Positions 52,114-63,413 of a stretch of 64,000 bases of DNA are shown piece after piece. How positions within the stretch are numbered: position 1 is the stretch's first letter; the number at the start of each line of letters is the position of its first letter. This stretch comes from Tyto alba (lineage: Eukaryota > Chordata > Aves > Strigiformes > Tytonidae): positions 24,607,936 through 24,671,935 of the forward strand of contig NW_024881327.1 in the NCBI RefSeq assembly GCF_018691265.1, written 5' to 3'. The position numbers and the translations under genes were made by a program. The notes beneath the pieces were generated by a model, which did not search any database, was not told where the DNA came from, and saw only the letters and a list, made by a program, of their open reading frames with translations.

Positions 52114-52700
52114 TATTGCAGAGTGGTTGAGATTGGAAGACACCTCTTGAGATTGTCTAGTTCAAGCAGGTTGTGCAGGACCATGTCCAGTCAGATTTTT
52201 AGTATCTCCATGATGGAGACTCCATAACCTCTCTGGGCAACCTATCCCACTGCTCAGTCACTCTCACAGTAGATTTTTTCTTAGGTCCAAATGGAATTTC
52301 TTGTATCTTAGTTTGTTCCTATGGCCTCTTGTCCTGTCTCTGAGAACCACTAAGAAGTGACTGGCTCTATCTTCTTACTTATCAGATAGATCCCTTCTGA
52401 TGTTTCTCTTCTCTAACGTAAACGGTTACAGCTTTCTCAGCCTCTCCTTATATGAAAGATGCTCCAAAGGCTTAATCATCTTCACTGGACTTCCTCCAGT
52501 ATGTCCATGCCTCTCTTGTTCTGGGGAGTCCAGGACTGGAGCCAGCACTGAAGCCGGGTGTGGATCACCAGGGTTGAATAAAGGGGAACAATCTTCACTT
52601 TGTCTTGCTGACAATGTTCTTCCTAGTGCAGCCCAGATAATATTGGTCTTTTTTTTTCTTATGAGGTTGCGTTGCATTGCTGGCTCATAATTACCCTTGC
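52114..52700 (-). mobile_element. CR1 LINE fragment, about 590 bp, minus orientation
   Basis: This is the longest CR1 copy in the window. In antisense order it shows AGTGGTTGAGATTGGAAGAC, CTCTGGGCAACCTATCCCAC, CTTGTCCTGTCTCTGAGAAC, the TCTCAGCCTCTCCTTATATG block, CCAGGACTGGAGCCAGCACT, GTGCAGCCCAGATAATATTGG and CATTGCTGGCTCATAATTA. It spans the 3'UTR and adjoins the end of the reverse-transcriptase ORF. It is 5'-truncated and no coding capacity remains; the frames at 52400-52690 and 52426-52725 are simply CR1 sequence. Confidence 0.93.
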
Positions 52701-54318
52701 CTTTGTATTTCCAGGAGTGTCTCATGTCTTAAGGTGGAACAAATCACAAGTAAGTTAAGAAGTACACTCATGGGCCAAATCTTTTCTGTCTGTCATATAT
52801 TCAGTTATATTTCCATAAGTTTGAATTTTCTTTTAAGAATGGGGTATCCTAAGTGTTTGTGCCACGTCAGACATCCAGACACCAGTAAATCTTATTCTCA
52901 AGCACTTCCAAATGGATGAATGTGAACAGTTGGAGTCCAAAAAAATTATCACATTTCAAATATTGATTTGCAAATGATCTGTTTTATTGTCAGGAGAATT
53001 TCTAATACTATGGAAACTAAAGTCCTCAAAAAGTCTTTGTATTTTTAACTGTTATACAGATAATACAGTTGTGATATAAAATTTTAAAATATTGTAAAAT
53101 ACAAAGCTTAATAATAGATAAATTCAAAGAGACTCAACAATTGGTGATGAATTTACTTACATTTTTTCACATGTTGTACATTTCATATGATACAGTTCAG
53201 AGTTTGGACTTTCCACATTCTCACGAAAATTATTCTTAATTAATTTGATTTCAATAGATATGGGGACCTCTGTGAGCAAACATGACATCAGTTATTCTCT
53301 CTTGATTTAGTTTGAATATTTAGTTTGATAAATCAAAAATTCTGGAAATTAGGTTTAAACAAAATTGCCAAGACCAGAATGGATCTCCTGAAAGACAAAC
53401 TCTCCCTATGACTTAACTGCAAAACTAAAACTAAATGAAACAGTTCCCTGTCCACTAAACTAGAAAGTAGGCATATAAAATATAGGTACACAAATAGATT
53501 CACTTATTTGTGTATTTCTAAAACACGTATCAACAGTTGTGTATCCAAGTTAAATTTCATGTCGTTGATGTTGATTTCATTTCTGATTATTAAATTAGAG
53601 TCACTATTTTACCTTGTTTGACACTTTGATTTATAGCATAATAGGAAAGCAATAAGTTCACTGAAGTATTTTCTTGTTGATTTTGCACAAAATTCCTGTA
53701 GGCAATTTTACAATAGTATAAAAAGGTAGTTTTGCAGTAATATAAAAAATGCCACATCAGCTGTCTATCATTCACATTCTATTTAATCACAGTTGTATTT
53801 AACAACAATATTTTTCAAGTTTGATAATAAGCGCTCAAATTACTGTCATAATATTCTTCACAAAGCAGAAGTCTTTCCCCTCATAACAAACAGAAATTGG
53901 GTCCAGTAAAGGTAAAAGCTTACTTTTTGCTTTCTTTGTAATAGCCATAAAGTGTAGTCATAAAAGGTGACTTTTAGAATAAGTATAATGCTAATTTACA
54001 AAATATGAAGAAGAGGAGGGAAATTGGAAAGTAATTGAATATTTTTTATGCTGGAAAGAGCATGATTAATGATTTTATGTTTAACTATAATTTTTTTCTA
54101 CCCAATGAAAACAGATTATATTCATGTTATGCTCTGTGCCTCTATGGGATTTGATTTTGGCAAATTTTTTTCATAGTCATAAACCTGACATGACCCTAAG
54201 TCAGGAGTGATTATTGGGAGTTAGATGTCATCAGATTGGCTACTATACACATGTGTAACTCCAAAGACAGACAGCTGGATTTCACCCATCATCTGTAGTT
54301 TATTAAATTGTACTGTAA

Positions 54319-54340
54319 GTAGAAGATAATTATCTTCTAC
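54319..54340. repeat. Perfect 22-bp palindrome
   Basis: Exactly self-complementary with no spacer: half-site GTAGAAGATAA (54319-54329) and its reverse complement. AT-rich centre AATT. Confidence 0.85.
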
Positions 54341-55833
54341 ACTGGACAAGATATACCATTTAGAGTTGTTAATTTTACATTTGGTTTTGCTTCTGCTGGT
54401 TACCTGAATTAATGCCAACAATTATTATTTGCATTAGTATTGCAGGAGAATTGATATAATGTTAAGGCAGTAATGACAGTCTGAGAAATCTATGTTTTCC
54501 ATTAATATCCACCTATGATAATTTGACATTATCTAGAAAGCAACCATGATTGACCTAGTTTCTTACTACAGAGCTGTTCTGTTTCAAGAGCAACCATTTC
54601 ATGAGTAAATAGTGCCTGCTGATCTTGCTGAGGTAAAATAACCATGTAATAATGATTCCTCAGATTGTTTAGTCCCAATGTTTTTGAGTGATCTTCCATT
54701 TCATCAATCGTGAATTGCTAAATTTCATTATTAAAATAACATCTCTGCTAGATAGCTTACTTAATTAACATGAAATATGGAAAACTACAATCAAAACTGT
54801 GTGAACTAAAATAAAGGACAGCCTACAGGCAAAAACAGCTTGTGTTGGAAGTAAGTTACTAAAGAGGAATGCTTCTGTTTAGATTAAATTAGCTTTGAAC
54901 ATGAAAGATGTCAAGTTTTTGCAGCGGAAATAAAGCTATATTCAGGAAGCCATATCTGTGAATAGCACATGAGTTTGAAAGATCTTGTGAAAAGTTAGCC
55001 AAATGGAGATACATCACCTCACTTCTAGTCCTGAAATCTTCCAGTTCCTGGAATCTACCAACTTTGGTAGATTTGTATTTTATGTTCTCTGTCATTTTAC
55101 AACATATTTTTCTCTTTTCCCCAGAGAGTGCAAGCACTATTCTCCACAGAAGGAGCCATATTTTTGTCTGGAAGTATAAAGAGCAGGTGTTTTGTTAAGA
55201 GAATATGTCATTCAGAGGTTGACTTTCTGATGTAATTGTATTTATTACATTTCTCTTAAGGATACAGTAGTGAAAATCACAATACATTATATAGCAATCG
55301 AGTGCCTTTGTGAAGACTTTGCTTTTGCAAACATATTTGTGGGTTTAACACATAAACCAGTGCTATTGAATACTTTATATTTAGAAAAAATGAGTCAGCT
55401 ATCTAAAGTTCTTGAAAGAAAAACTAGAATAAAATCTACTTTCCCAAAATCTTGAGTGAATGTATAGGGATAGCTGTGTGCATGAGCATGTTTCCTCACC
55501 TGTGCATGTGTACACCAGTGTATGCTTATGTTATTTGTTTCATTTTCAGCCTATTCTAAATATTAGTTAAAAATATGATTTATATTAACAATCTTACTGT
55601 GATTTTTGCTGGCCTCTAAGCCTTGCATCTTATGTCAAAAAGGAATGGAGTGCTTTAAGGTTTTCATTGTGTTTTAATGTTTTCCACCTCAATATCTCCA
55701 ATATAATGAAGAATAGGACTCTAATATGGTACTGTAGAGTATAAAATTTAGAGAAAGATAAAATTCTTAAGTGTTTTTCAAAGTCTGTGAACTGTAGACT
55801 GCAATGTAGAAGGATGGAAATTACACACCTTAT

Positions 55834-55861
55834 TTACTACTAGTTTTACAACTAGTAGTAA
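55834..55861. repeat. Perfect 12-bp inverted repeat with 4-nt loop
   Basis: TTACTACTAGTT (55834-55845) and AACTAGTAGTAA (55850-55861) are exact reverse complements around TTAC. Confidence 0.85.
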
Positions 55862-56059
55862 GAATCAACAGATTCATTCCAAAGTATCATATTTTGCATT
55901 ATTCTTTGTTTTTAGTTCAGATTAAAAACTTCACGGAATAAAATCTGTGATTTAATAACTTTCTATTTTTCAAAAAGGGTATTTTTTAGCAAGGAAAGAC
56001 AAGAATGAGTAATTTAATGCCATCTGAAATACATAGCATTAATACAATATTTTAAGTCA

Positions 56060-56420
56060 GTCCAGCTGGCTGCAGATCAAGAATACCAGACAAAACTCAG
56101 CCAGCTCTTTCCATAAAAGATCCCTTTCTTTTGTGGGTAATCAAGCTCGCCTTGTCAGTTGTGCAATCGGCTTGCCTCTAAAAACCAAGGTCTTCTTTTC
56201 AAAGAAATTATGAGCATCTTGACACAAGTGTGTCAGGAAGGAGCGAGGCTGGTGGTGCCATGATGGCCCTAACTGGGGGGATGCTTGGAGTGGAACCTCC
56301 CTCTTTCACCACAGGGGACCGAACTGGCACTAATGGGAGTCTGCTCTGCTCTGGAAACTAGCAGAGGCTTTAAATGGGAGCACTTACAGGGAAGGTGGGA
56401 GTGATTCAATCCCACTGAGG
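56060..56420. other. GC-richer unassigned intronic segment
   Basis: A moderately GC-rich stretch with a few CpGs and no long open frame. It does not match the CR1 text seen elsewhere. It may be a regulatory element or an old unclassified repeat. Confidence 0.25.
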
Positions 56421-56597
56421 CTATTCAGAGAGAGCACAAAGATAGTTTTGTGTACTACTTCTGTGCAAAATTTTTGCTGTGAAAATTAAAATAGGTTTTA
56501 CTCTTAACAGTACATACTTCTTTTCAAAATGTGCCATTTGCTTCAGCTCTACTCATCTGAGAGGTATGTGGGAAAAAGGGCTACAGTAGGAAGAAAA

Positions 56598-56622
56598 GTG
56601 TGTGTGTGTGTGTGTGTGCGTG
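56598..56622. repeat. GT microsatellite
   Basis: About twelve GT units with one CG interruption near the 3' end; likely length-variable. Confidence 0.9.
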
Positions 56623-58794
56623 ATGTAAAACAGTGGCTACAGGAAAAGGGGTAAAAGACACTTAGAAAAATACAGGGTTTAAGAGAGCAAGGAAGTGAAG
56701 GGAATCTGCTTCAGTTGTTTTGCCATGCCCTGATAAGAAACGATGGACGTATCAAATCTAAACTAGTGTTGTATTCCCTAACTGGTTTCTTTTGTTTGAG
56801 TATGTTAAAATCATTGTAGTGTACTGATAAAATGTGTATAAAACTGTTGCAACCTTGAAAAAAAGGAGGAAGAGGTACCTTTTAGAAATACTGTGATAAA
56901 TATTGCCTTTGTACAGTGTTTGTTGTTTATCCATAAAGTGTTCAAAATAAAAAATATAACATTATGCACAAGAACATTACATTTTAAAATTGCCAGGTGT
57001 TCTCCATGTAGAGTGCTGTCGGGGCATCATGTTAATAAACAACCTCAGTTTGCAAATGCAAACACAAAGCATCTTGATAGTAAAAAGACAAACAAGCACT
57101 TGAAGACATAGGAGTACATAGAGAAAAAAATAGTATTATTCTTTTCAATGGCAATATAAGCTCCAAAATTACAAAAGTGAGTAAAAAAATGACTGAATCT
57201 CATTTGTATCTATGTTCTCAAAAATATTTTAATTTTATTAGCATTGTTTGCTGACAATAGCAACAGGGCTTGTGAACAGTTTTCTTTGTAAAAATGTTTG
57301 GATTTCTTCTAATATGACCTTAACTTTGGGGTTTTAATACTTAATTTATGAGTAATTCAAGTATCCCTCATTCTGGGAACAGTTACAATGCTTTCTGTTC
57401 TAAACATATTAATATATTCAAATTTAACTATCTCCTTTATCACACCAGTGAGGATACAAATTAAAAGAAATATTGTTTTTTCCAGTTCATGACCTAGAGC
57501 ATTTCCTCTTTGTGTGGAGACATGTTAAAAATAAAATCTCCAGACAAATAACATCTCAAGTTTGACTTACTGTATATGTTTGTGATACATTCCTGAATTG
57601 CCCAATGCAAATGCCTAAAGGCAGAAATTAAGGTTGCAAGGGCTGTCTTTGTCCAGACACCTTCTAATGTCTGAGTTTTGACTTCACAATGGCAAAAGTA
57701 GGATTTCTGTATAAATTTATAAATGTAATTTATATTTTTATGTTCTAATCTGGGAGGTAATTACCTATCAGTGGGGAAAAATATGAAAGACTGGATGCAA
57801 AGGAAATACTGTGTTTTCAAAAGAAAAATTAATTTCTAATATCTTGCTGTTTTTAGATCATATCACACATCAGTAATAAAATCTCAGAATATACACACAA
57901 GGGAGACACAAAAAAAGCAAATAGGCTATATAGCTCTTGAAAATTTATTAGATAATATCAATGATAAAACTGTCTAAACATAAATTAATCTTATAATAAT
58001 ATTTATTTAATGTGTTGTTTTGAATTTCTAACTCAAAATTAGCCTTTTTTATTTGTATGTGTTAAATTTTTGGTATAATTCTTAGATGTTCATGTATACA
58101 ATTTAATAGTACCCTGGCCAAAGAGAAGGTGATTATTGTGTTATTCAATGAACTGTAAAATAGAAACTATAGTTAAAATGTTAAAACTTCTCGTGACGAT
58201 GTCAACAGCAGACAGAACCATAAACCATTGCTAGGACTTCTGAACAGAATAACTAAATTCCATACTGATAATACTGTTGTTTTCTGAAAGTGGTGTTTGC
58301 CTGAAAAACTAGCCTGTTGTATCAAGCCTGAATATCACTTTGAGCAATATTTTGCCACCTCTTCATCTCAGAAGATTCTTCTCCAGCATTCTCAATCTGT
58401 TACATGCAGAGCGAGTTTATACTTTTTTGACAGGATAAGTCAAACAATTTGCTTGGGAACATTCCAGATTGTTTTTTGTCTTCATGTAAAATGCCTGTTA
58501 TCTCTCTACTCTGCAAAAAAAAAAAAAAAAACCCACAGAACAAACTAAAAATCCCCACCCAGTCACCACTAGTCATTTTGTTCTGGTGTGGCAATTAACT
58601 TTTGGGTTTTGAGTCAAGAAGAAATTTTAGGTTGATTAGCCTATACCAAGGGGTATATTTCCAAGAAGTAGTAATAGATATAAATACACCATTAGGGGAC
58701 TATGTAGGAGGCTACTTTTGATAGTAGCACTGGCCCCCTCTGAATGGGTAAAGTGGCTACAGTCTCACCCACGATGGCAAAGTAGCCCCATGCC

Positions 58795-58819
58795 ACAAAG
58801 GAGGTCATGTCTCCTTTGT
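58795..58819. repeat. 9-bp inverted repeat with 7-nt loop
   Basis: ACAAAGGAG (58795-58803) and CTCCTTTGT (58811-58819) are exact reverse complements. Confidence 0.7.
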
Positions 58820-60467
58820 TGGCAGACCTTTATTAGTTCCACTGGGCCTTCTGCACCCCTGCAGATTATAAGAAATAACTGTTCTGACCTTTGCAAACTT
58901 CAGATATCAATTTAACATCAGTTAAAATGAAGATGCATGGAGTTTCAATGAATCATTTGGGATATTGTGTTTTCAGTTTGAAAGAAAGTGAAGCTTAGCC
59001 CATTTCACTGATTGCTGCATTATTTGAGGTAATATTCTCTCAGGGTCATTCTAAACACAGTTAAAGTTCACCAGGAGGTCCTGCAAATTCATAAGCTTTT
59101 TCAGCAACCCAATCCAAAATACTACGCTGTAATAAAAAAATTAAATACACAGTTTTCCTGGGTTTGGTCTCTGCTACGAACATTGTTCATAACTCCACTA
59201 TGGACGAACAGATTTGTGTTTCTGCTGTTATAAGAGTTAGTTAAATAACCTTTCTCACCTCTGTCTTTCATAAAGATCATGTAGACCACATTTTATATGA
59301 CTATTTTATCGGTACAATTCCTTTAATTCTACAGGAATCATTTAACTCATGTTTCACAATGTCTTTGAAGTCTATAAAAAACCCACTAATAGAATTGTAA
59401 TGAACTAAAGAAGTCACTGTATAGCCTGAAAAACATTTAAATTACTATCAAAGAGGCTGATTTAGGCATTTATGTTGCTTAATTCTTGGACAGTGAAGTA
59501 ATTATAACATCTTTTTTCCATTTCTTAAGAAGGTTTTATAAAAGTGTTATTTTAAGTGAGTTAATGGTACTTCCTATTTTCTAACTTCCTATTATGAAAA
59601 CCCATGCATGAACCAGTGAGGCTTTTCATGTTCCTAAATTTTGAGGCAAGGCTAGTTTGCTAACATTTGTCTCAACTCTCTGTATAAGAAGGAAAGACAG
59701 GGAGGAACTCCTTGAGAACATTATTTAGTCTATCTGGCAAGATTTTGCTTTGAGTTGGTCTTTTGATGATCTTCAGACAGATATCCATTTGCTACAAACG
59801 GAGTATAGGGAAATAAGCTGCATAAACTAGGTTTTTAAGGCTGTGATGTGAATACCCCTCATCCTTCTCTCTTTCCAGTGAGAGGACCTACAATGCTGTG
59901 TTTACTATGATGTTAACGTATCTCATGTATATCAAGAATTTCCAACCAAGACAGAAATCTCTGACAAGAATTGACAAAACACAGTTATGCTGATAAGTTC
60001 CACAAGGAAAAGTAGTTGTGGTTATTCTCAGCTTGAAAATGGCTTCTTTGAACTTCCTTCTCTCCCATTTTGATCATACATTAACCTTCATCATTTGTAT
60101 TTATATAATCAAAATGATTAACTTGGGGTGAATATTTGGAGGAGTGTTTAGAACAGTAGCTCATTAAAGAGTATGTGTATCAAGGAAATCATAAAGATGC
60201 ATTTGCATGAAATAAATGTGCTTTATTAAAAATTTAATTGCTATAATGGATGTATATTAAATATTAATATAAAATGTTTTCCCAGCAGTAAGTCAACGCT
60301 CAGTGAACTGATTACACAAAACAATATTTTTCCCCAAAAAGAGATTTTTCTGCTTATTATTCAATGTACTTTCATGCCAAATTAAGAAACAGAGCTTTCT
60401 TAATTTAAGCTTATTTTTAGCATGTAATGATATTTCAGATTTAGCAACTATATGTTCTGTTCTTTAG

Positions 60468-60617
60468 GAAGTAACAGAAGATCGGGATCGATCACGACTG
60501 GATTCAATGGTGCTGTTAATCATGAAACTGGACCAGCTTGACCAGGATATTGAAAATGCTCTCAGTGCAGGCTCTTCCCCATCCAGCACCCCAACATACA
60601 AACGGAGGCATATACCC
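60468..60617 (+). CDS. DLC1: DLC1 long isoform, second coding exon (residues 353-402)
   Basis: A 150-nt phase-0 exon bounded by TTCTTTAG and GTAAGC. It starts EVTEDRDRSRLDSMVLLIMK and continues through KLDQLDQDIENALS, nearly identical in my recollection to the human DLC1 isoform 1 segment that follows RLRKRK. This is the best-conserved part of the N-terminal extension visible here. Residues 363-385 form a predicted amphipathic helix; LDSMVLLI (363-370) approximates the paxillin-type LD motif LDxLLxxL. A Ser/Thr/Pro-rich linker (SSPSSTPT) and a basic KRRHIP end the exon. The basic LRKRK before the junction and the acidic EVTED after it are split exactly at the splice site. A 114-codon antisense frame overlaps it and is a shadow. 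Confidence 0.95.
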
Positions 60618-63272
60618 GTAAGCCAGTTGGCTTCATCTTTCATATTACTCTGAGTAGAATCTGGTTTTACTTCAACTTTTTCTTTCTTTCTTTCAGTCCT
60701 CACATTTATCAGCTCCTTGGTTTCAGAACTTAAAGCTCTTTTTGCGAAGAATTTGTCTTGTATTTTTGTTTGTACATATATATGTTTTGAAGGCAGTAAT
60801 ATTGGCATCCATTTTTTCCTTTTGGCATCATTTCATAAATAAGAGCTTCAGAGCTCCCAAATGAAAGAAGGGGAGATCAACAAGATTCAAAAAATGTCTC
60901 GCTCTCTAATTATCACTTACTGTAAATGTGGAGTTAGCACAGAGTCAGGATCACACCAATCTCAGAGCATATGTGTTACATGTCATTTGACATTAAATAG
61001 TTAGAACTGAAACTAAGTCTGAGCTACAGGTCTTGTTTTTCTGCTAGTGGGAGGCTCCATGAAATCTTTGGCAAGCACACACTTATTAAATCCTCTGTCA
61101 TTCAAAATAAGATTCTGGGCAGAACTGTGCACTTTAAATATTTAAATTTCTTTAATTATTTTATTTATTTAAATGCAAGAATTCCTTGTTGAGAGTAGTC
61201 TGAACGGAGGCTGGACAGCTCACAAACATGATTGATGCATTCTTTCTTTCTGAAAAATGTTTACACGTGTAACTATGAAGAACATGAAATGGCTGATCCA
61301 AGGTGCTCTTGTGCAAGCTTCCTGTTAATTTCACCCACATGTGCTGCAGCTGTTTTTCAGTTTAAGAAACCTGAGAAATACTGCCCCAAGATCTCTAGGC
61401 TAACATTCAGGTCATTTGTTTTTGTTAGTGATATTTTCTTTAAAATAATGAGGGTTTTTTTTTTATTAAAGCCAGACTTCATTATTGCTATGTAGTCAAG
61501 TGAGTGGTCTGTAGATCAGAAAAGCTGTATTTAAGTTTCAGTGGGTTTGGTCAGCTGAAGATTATATAATATATCATTTTTAAAGGACACAACATAATTA
61601 CACTTTTAATAGTTAACCATTTTTCCCCTGGATATCAATGTTCTTGTAGTATCTTCTTGAGCACTGATGTCACAGGAGAGCTGAAATACAATGTTAACAA
61701 TTGTTCTCCTTATCTCACCAATGCGTGCCAGCATTTTAGATAATTTCTTACAGCAATAAAGGGAGTTGAGGCAATGTGTGTAAGTAAGCCTGCGTGACAA
61801 TGAGAGCTGGTACCTGTTTCCATGCTGCAAAGCAGCCCTCCAGAAAGATAGTTTGCATCAAACATAGTATATATGCTATTTACAGACACTGATTTTCATG
61901 CACAGGAATTTTTGAGCCTTTGAGTATTATGAACAAAAGGATCAAAAGATTTGGTTTTCAGTACATTTATGCATTGTGTTCAATCTCATATTGATTTTAT
62001 AGTAATGAAACATTTGAATGTGATGAATAAACATGGATAATAAAGCAAGGAGCATGGTTCTGCATGGCGACAGCACAGCTCTGCTAAGCAGAAGCTTCTA
62101 AGAGCAGCTGCAGGCAAGCTGACTTCTACAGAGGCACTTCTACAGATGCTCTTCCACAGCTCTGCTGCATTTACCAAGGCTTCACATTGCAGAGGACTCA
62201 CTGGCAGGAAATACTTGACTCAAATTCATGGTCCTACCTAGACTGCAGCTTTGTTTCTAATTTCTAACCCTTTTCAGAAAACAGCACACTTGCATACTTG
62301 GTGTAGAGGCACCTGTCTAATTGGCAGCTTCAGCCTGGTAGATCTGAGACTTTACTGGAATTTATGAATCAAAGGGTTGCCATTTCTTTCCAGTTCAGAA
62401 GAAGAACCCCTGAGATGTCTCTGCCCCATATTTCACCTATTCTAGGAACACGGTATTAGGAAACTGAAGCTTTGTCTGCGCAGAGTTGGCTGGGGTTAAC
62501 AGTTCAGGCTTTTTCCTGTGTACTGTGTAGCTGTATTCACACAGGCTGCACCTCAGCTAATAATCCTGACAGTATATGGCTGGTTCTACACATAGTCAGC
62601 TCTTTGCCAGACATGTGTCACAATTTATCTGCAAGCAATATAATCCCCTGCCCTCACTCTACACAGTAAATCAAGCATGCACTATATTTTTACTTCCTCA
62701 ACAATAAAACATATTTCTTCTTTTTATTCTCAAAAAAGGAATGTAATCAGTGTCATTAAAAGTGAGGGCATTTTAACCAGAAATAGCATTTGGCTGATAA
62801 GTGTCTGCTGATTCCAAAAAGCTAGGGAGCTGTACCTCTGAGTTGTATAAACTGCTGGATGGTGATGTCATTTCAGCTGTGTAATGGTTTACAGATGTTC
62901 ACGGAGGTCACAGTGCTGCCTGAGACAGAAGGTAGGAGCACACAGGAAATACTGAACATCAGAGAAAAAAGTCGGACTTTACAGCCCCACACTGATTTTT
63001 CTTACCTTACATTCTAACATTTAGGGGAATTATAGCTTTGATGTTAGTGGTGATTTATAATTTCAGAACAGCAGCTAATGCAAACCACCACTTTTAAATA
63101 GACAGCAAATGAATGTGTAGGTAATGGAAAAGAATAAGGGGAATTACTCTTACACAGAGAATTAAGCATATATATATGAGTGAGCCTGTCTAAACACTTC
63201 CATTATTTATAAGAACATGATTTTTATTTCATATTCACATTTTCTAAAGAGACTTGCAATATTTTTTTACAG
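60618..63272 (+). other. DLC1: DLC1 intron of 2.65 kb
   Basis: Runs from GTAAGC to TTTTTTTACAG. I see no repeat family or gene in it. GC rises slightly at 62060-62200 and 62860-62960. A 52-codon plus-strand ORF occupies 62859-63017, with a TATAAA-like box at 62845-62850, but it cannot be spliced in frame to the next exon at the nearby donor (see rejected items). Confidence 0.85.
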
Positions 63273-63413
63273 GATGTTGAATCCGGTTCTGAAAGTGGAG
63301 TGGATGTTGCTTCAGTAAGTCAGTTACAAACAAACTTGTCTCCTAACATCCATGTTCCCGATCTAGCATCTCCCTGTTCTGTAGCCAGCTCTGGAGCTAA
63401 ACCAAAGGCTGGG
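63273..63413 (+). CDS. DLC1: DLC1 long isoform, third coding exon (residues 403-449)
   Basis: A 141-nt phase-0 exon between TTTTTTTACAG and GTGAGT. The peptide begins DVESGSESGVDVASVSQ and ends GAKPKAG; human isoform 1 has DLESGSESGADTISVNQ and a GTKPK block at the matching places. It is a serine-rich, acidic, probably disordered linker ahead of the SAM domain, whose exon must lie beyond 64000. The middle (LQTNLSPNIHVPDLASPC) differs much more from the human sequence than the ends do. With the previous exons it completes 449 residues of an expected protein of about 1500. Reading through the donor adds eight codons and a TAA. Confidence 0.93.

Larger units (their letters stand above)
20008..60467 (+). 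other. DLC1: DLC1 intron of 40.5 kb
   Basis: The intron runs from GTAGGA to TTCTTTAG and joins phase-0 exons. It contains three of the four CR1 fragments in the window, microsatellites, several perfect palindromes, GC-richer islands (28.5, 43.7, 45.3, 56.2 kb) and unassigned ORFs. I see no recognisable second gene on either strand. The stretches not listed separately (20.6-23.8, 24-26.3, 26.5-28.5, 28.9-30.8, 30.9-33.3, 36.1-42.1, 46-47.9, 48.3-49.8, 52.8-54.3, 56.7-60.4 kb) are ordinary AT-rich intron sequence to my eye. Alternative first exons of DLC1 could be hidden here, as mammalian DLC1 uses several promoters. Confidence 0.9.

Noticed and set aside
52400..52725. 96- and 99-codon ORFs on opposite strands
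   Set aside because: They fall within the CR1 fragment and do not represent genes.
60464..60808. 114-codon minus-strand ORF
   Set aside because: It overlaps the 60468-60617 exon in antisense and reads into intron; no independent support.
62859..63017. 52-codon ORF after a TATAAA-like box, considered as an alternative first exon
   Set aside because: Its only nearby donor (62931/62932) is phase 1. Joining it to the phase-0 exon at 63273 gives an immediate stop.
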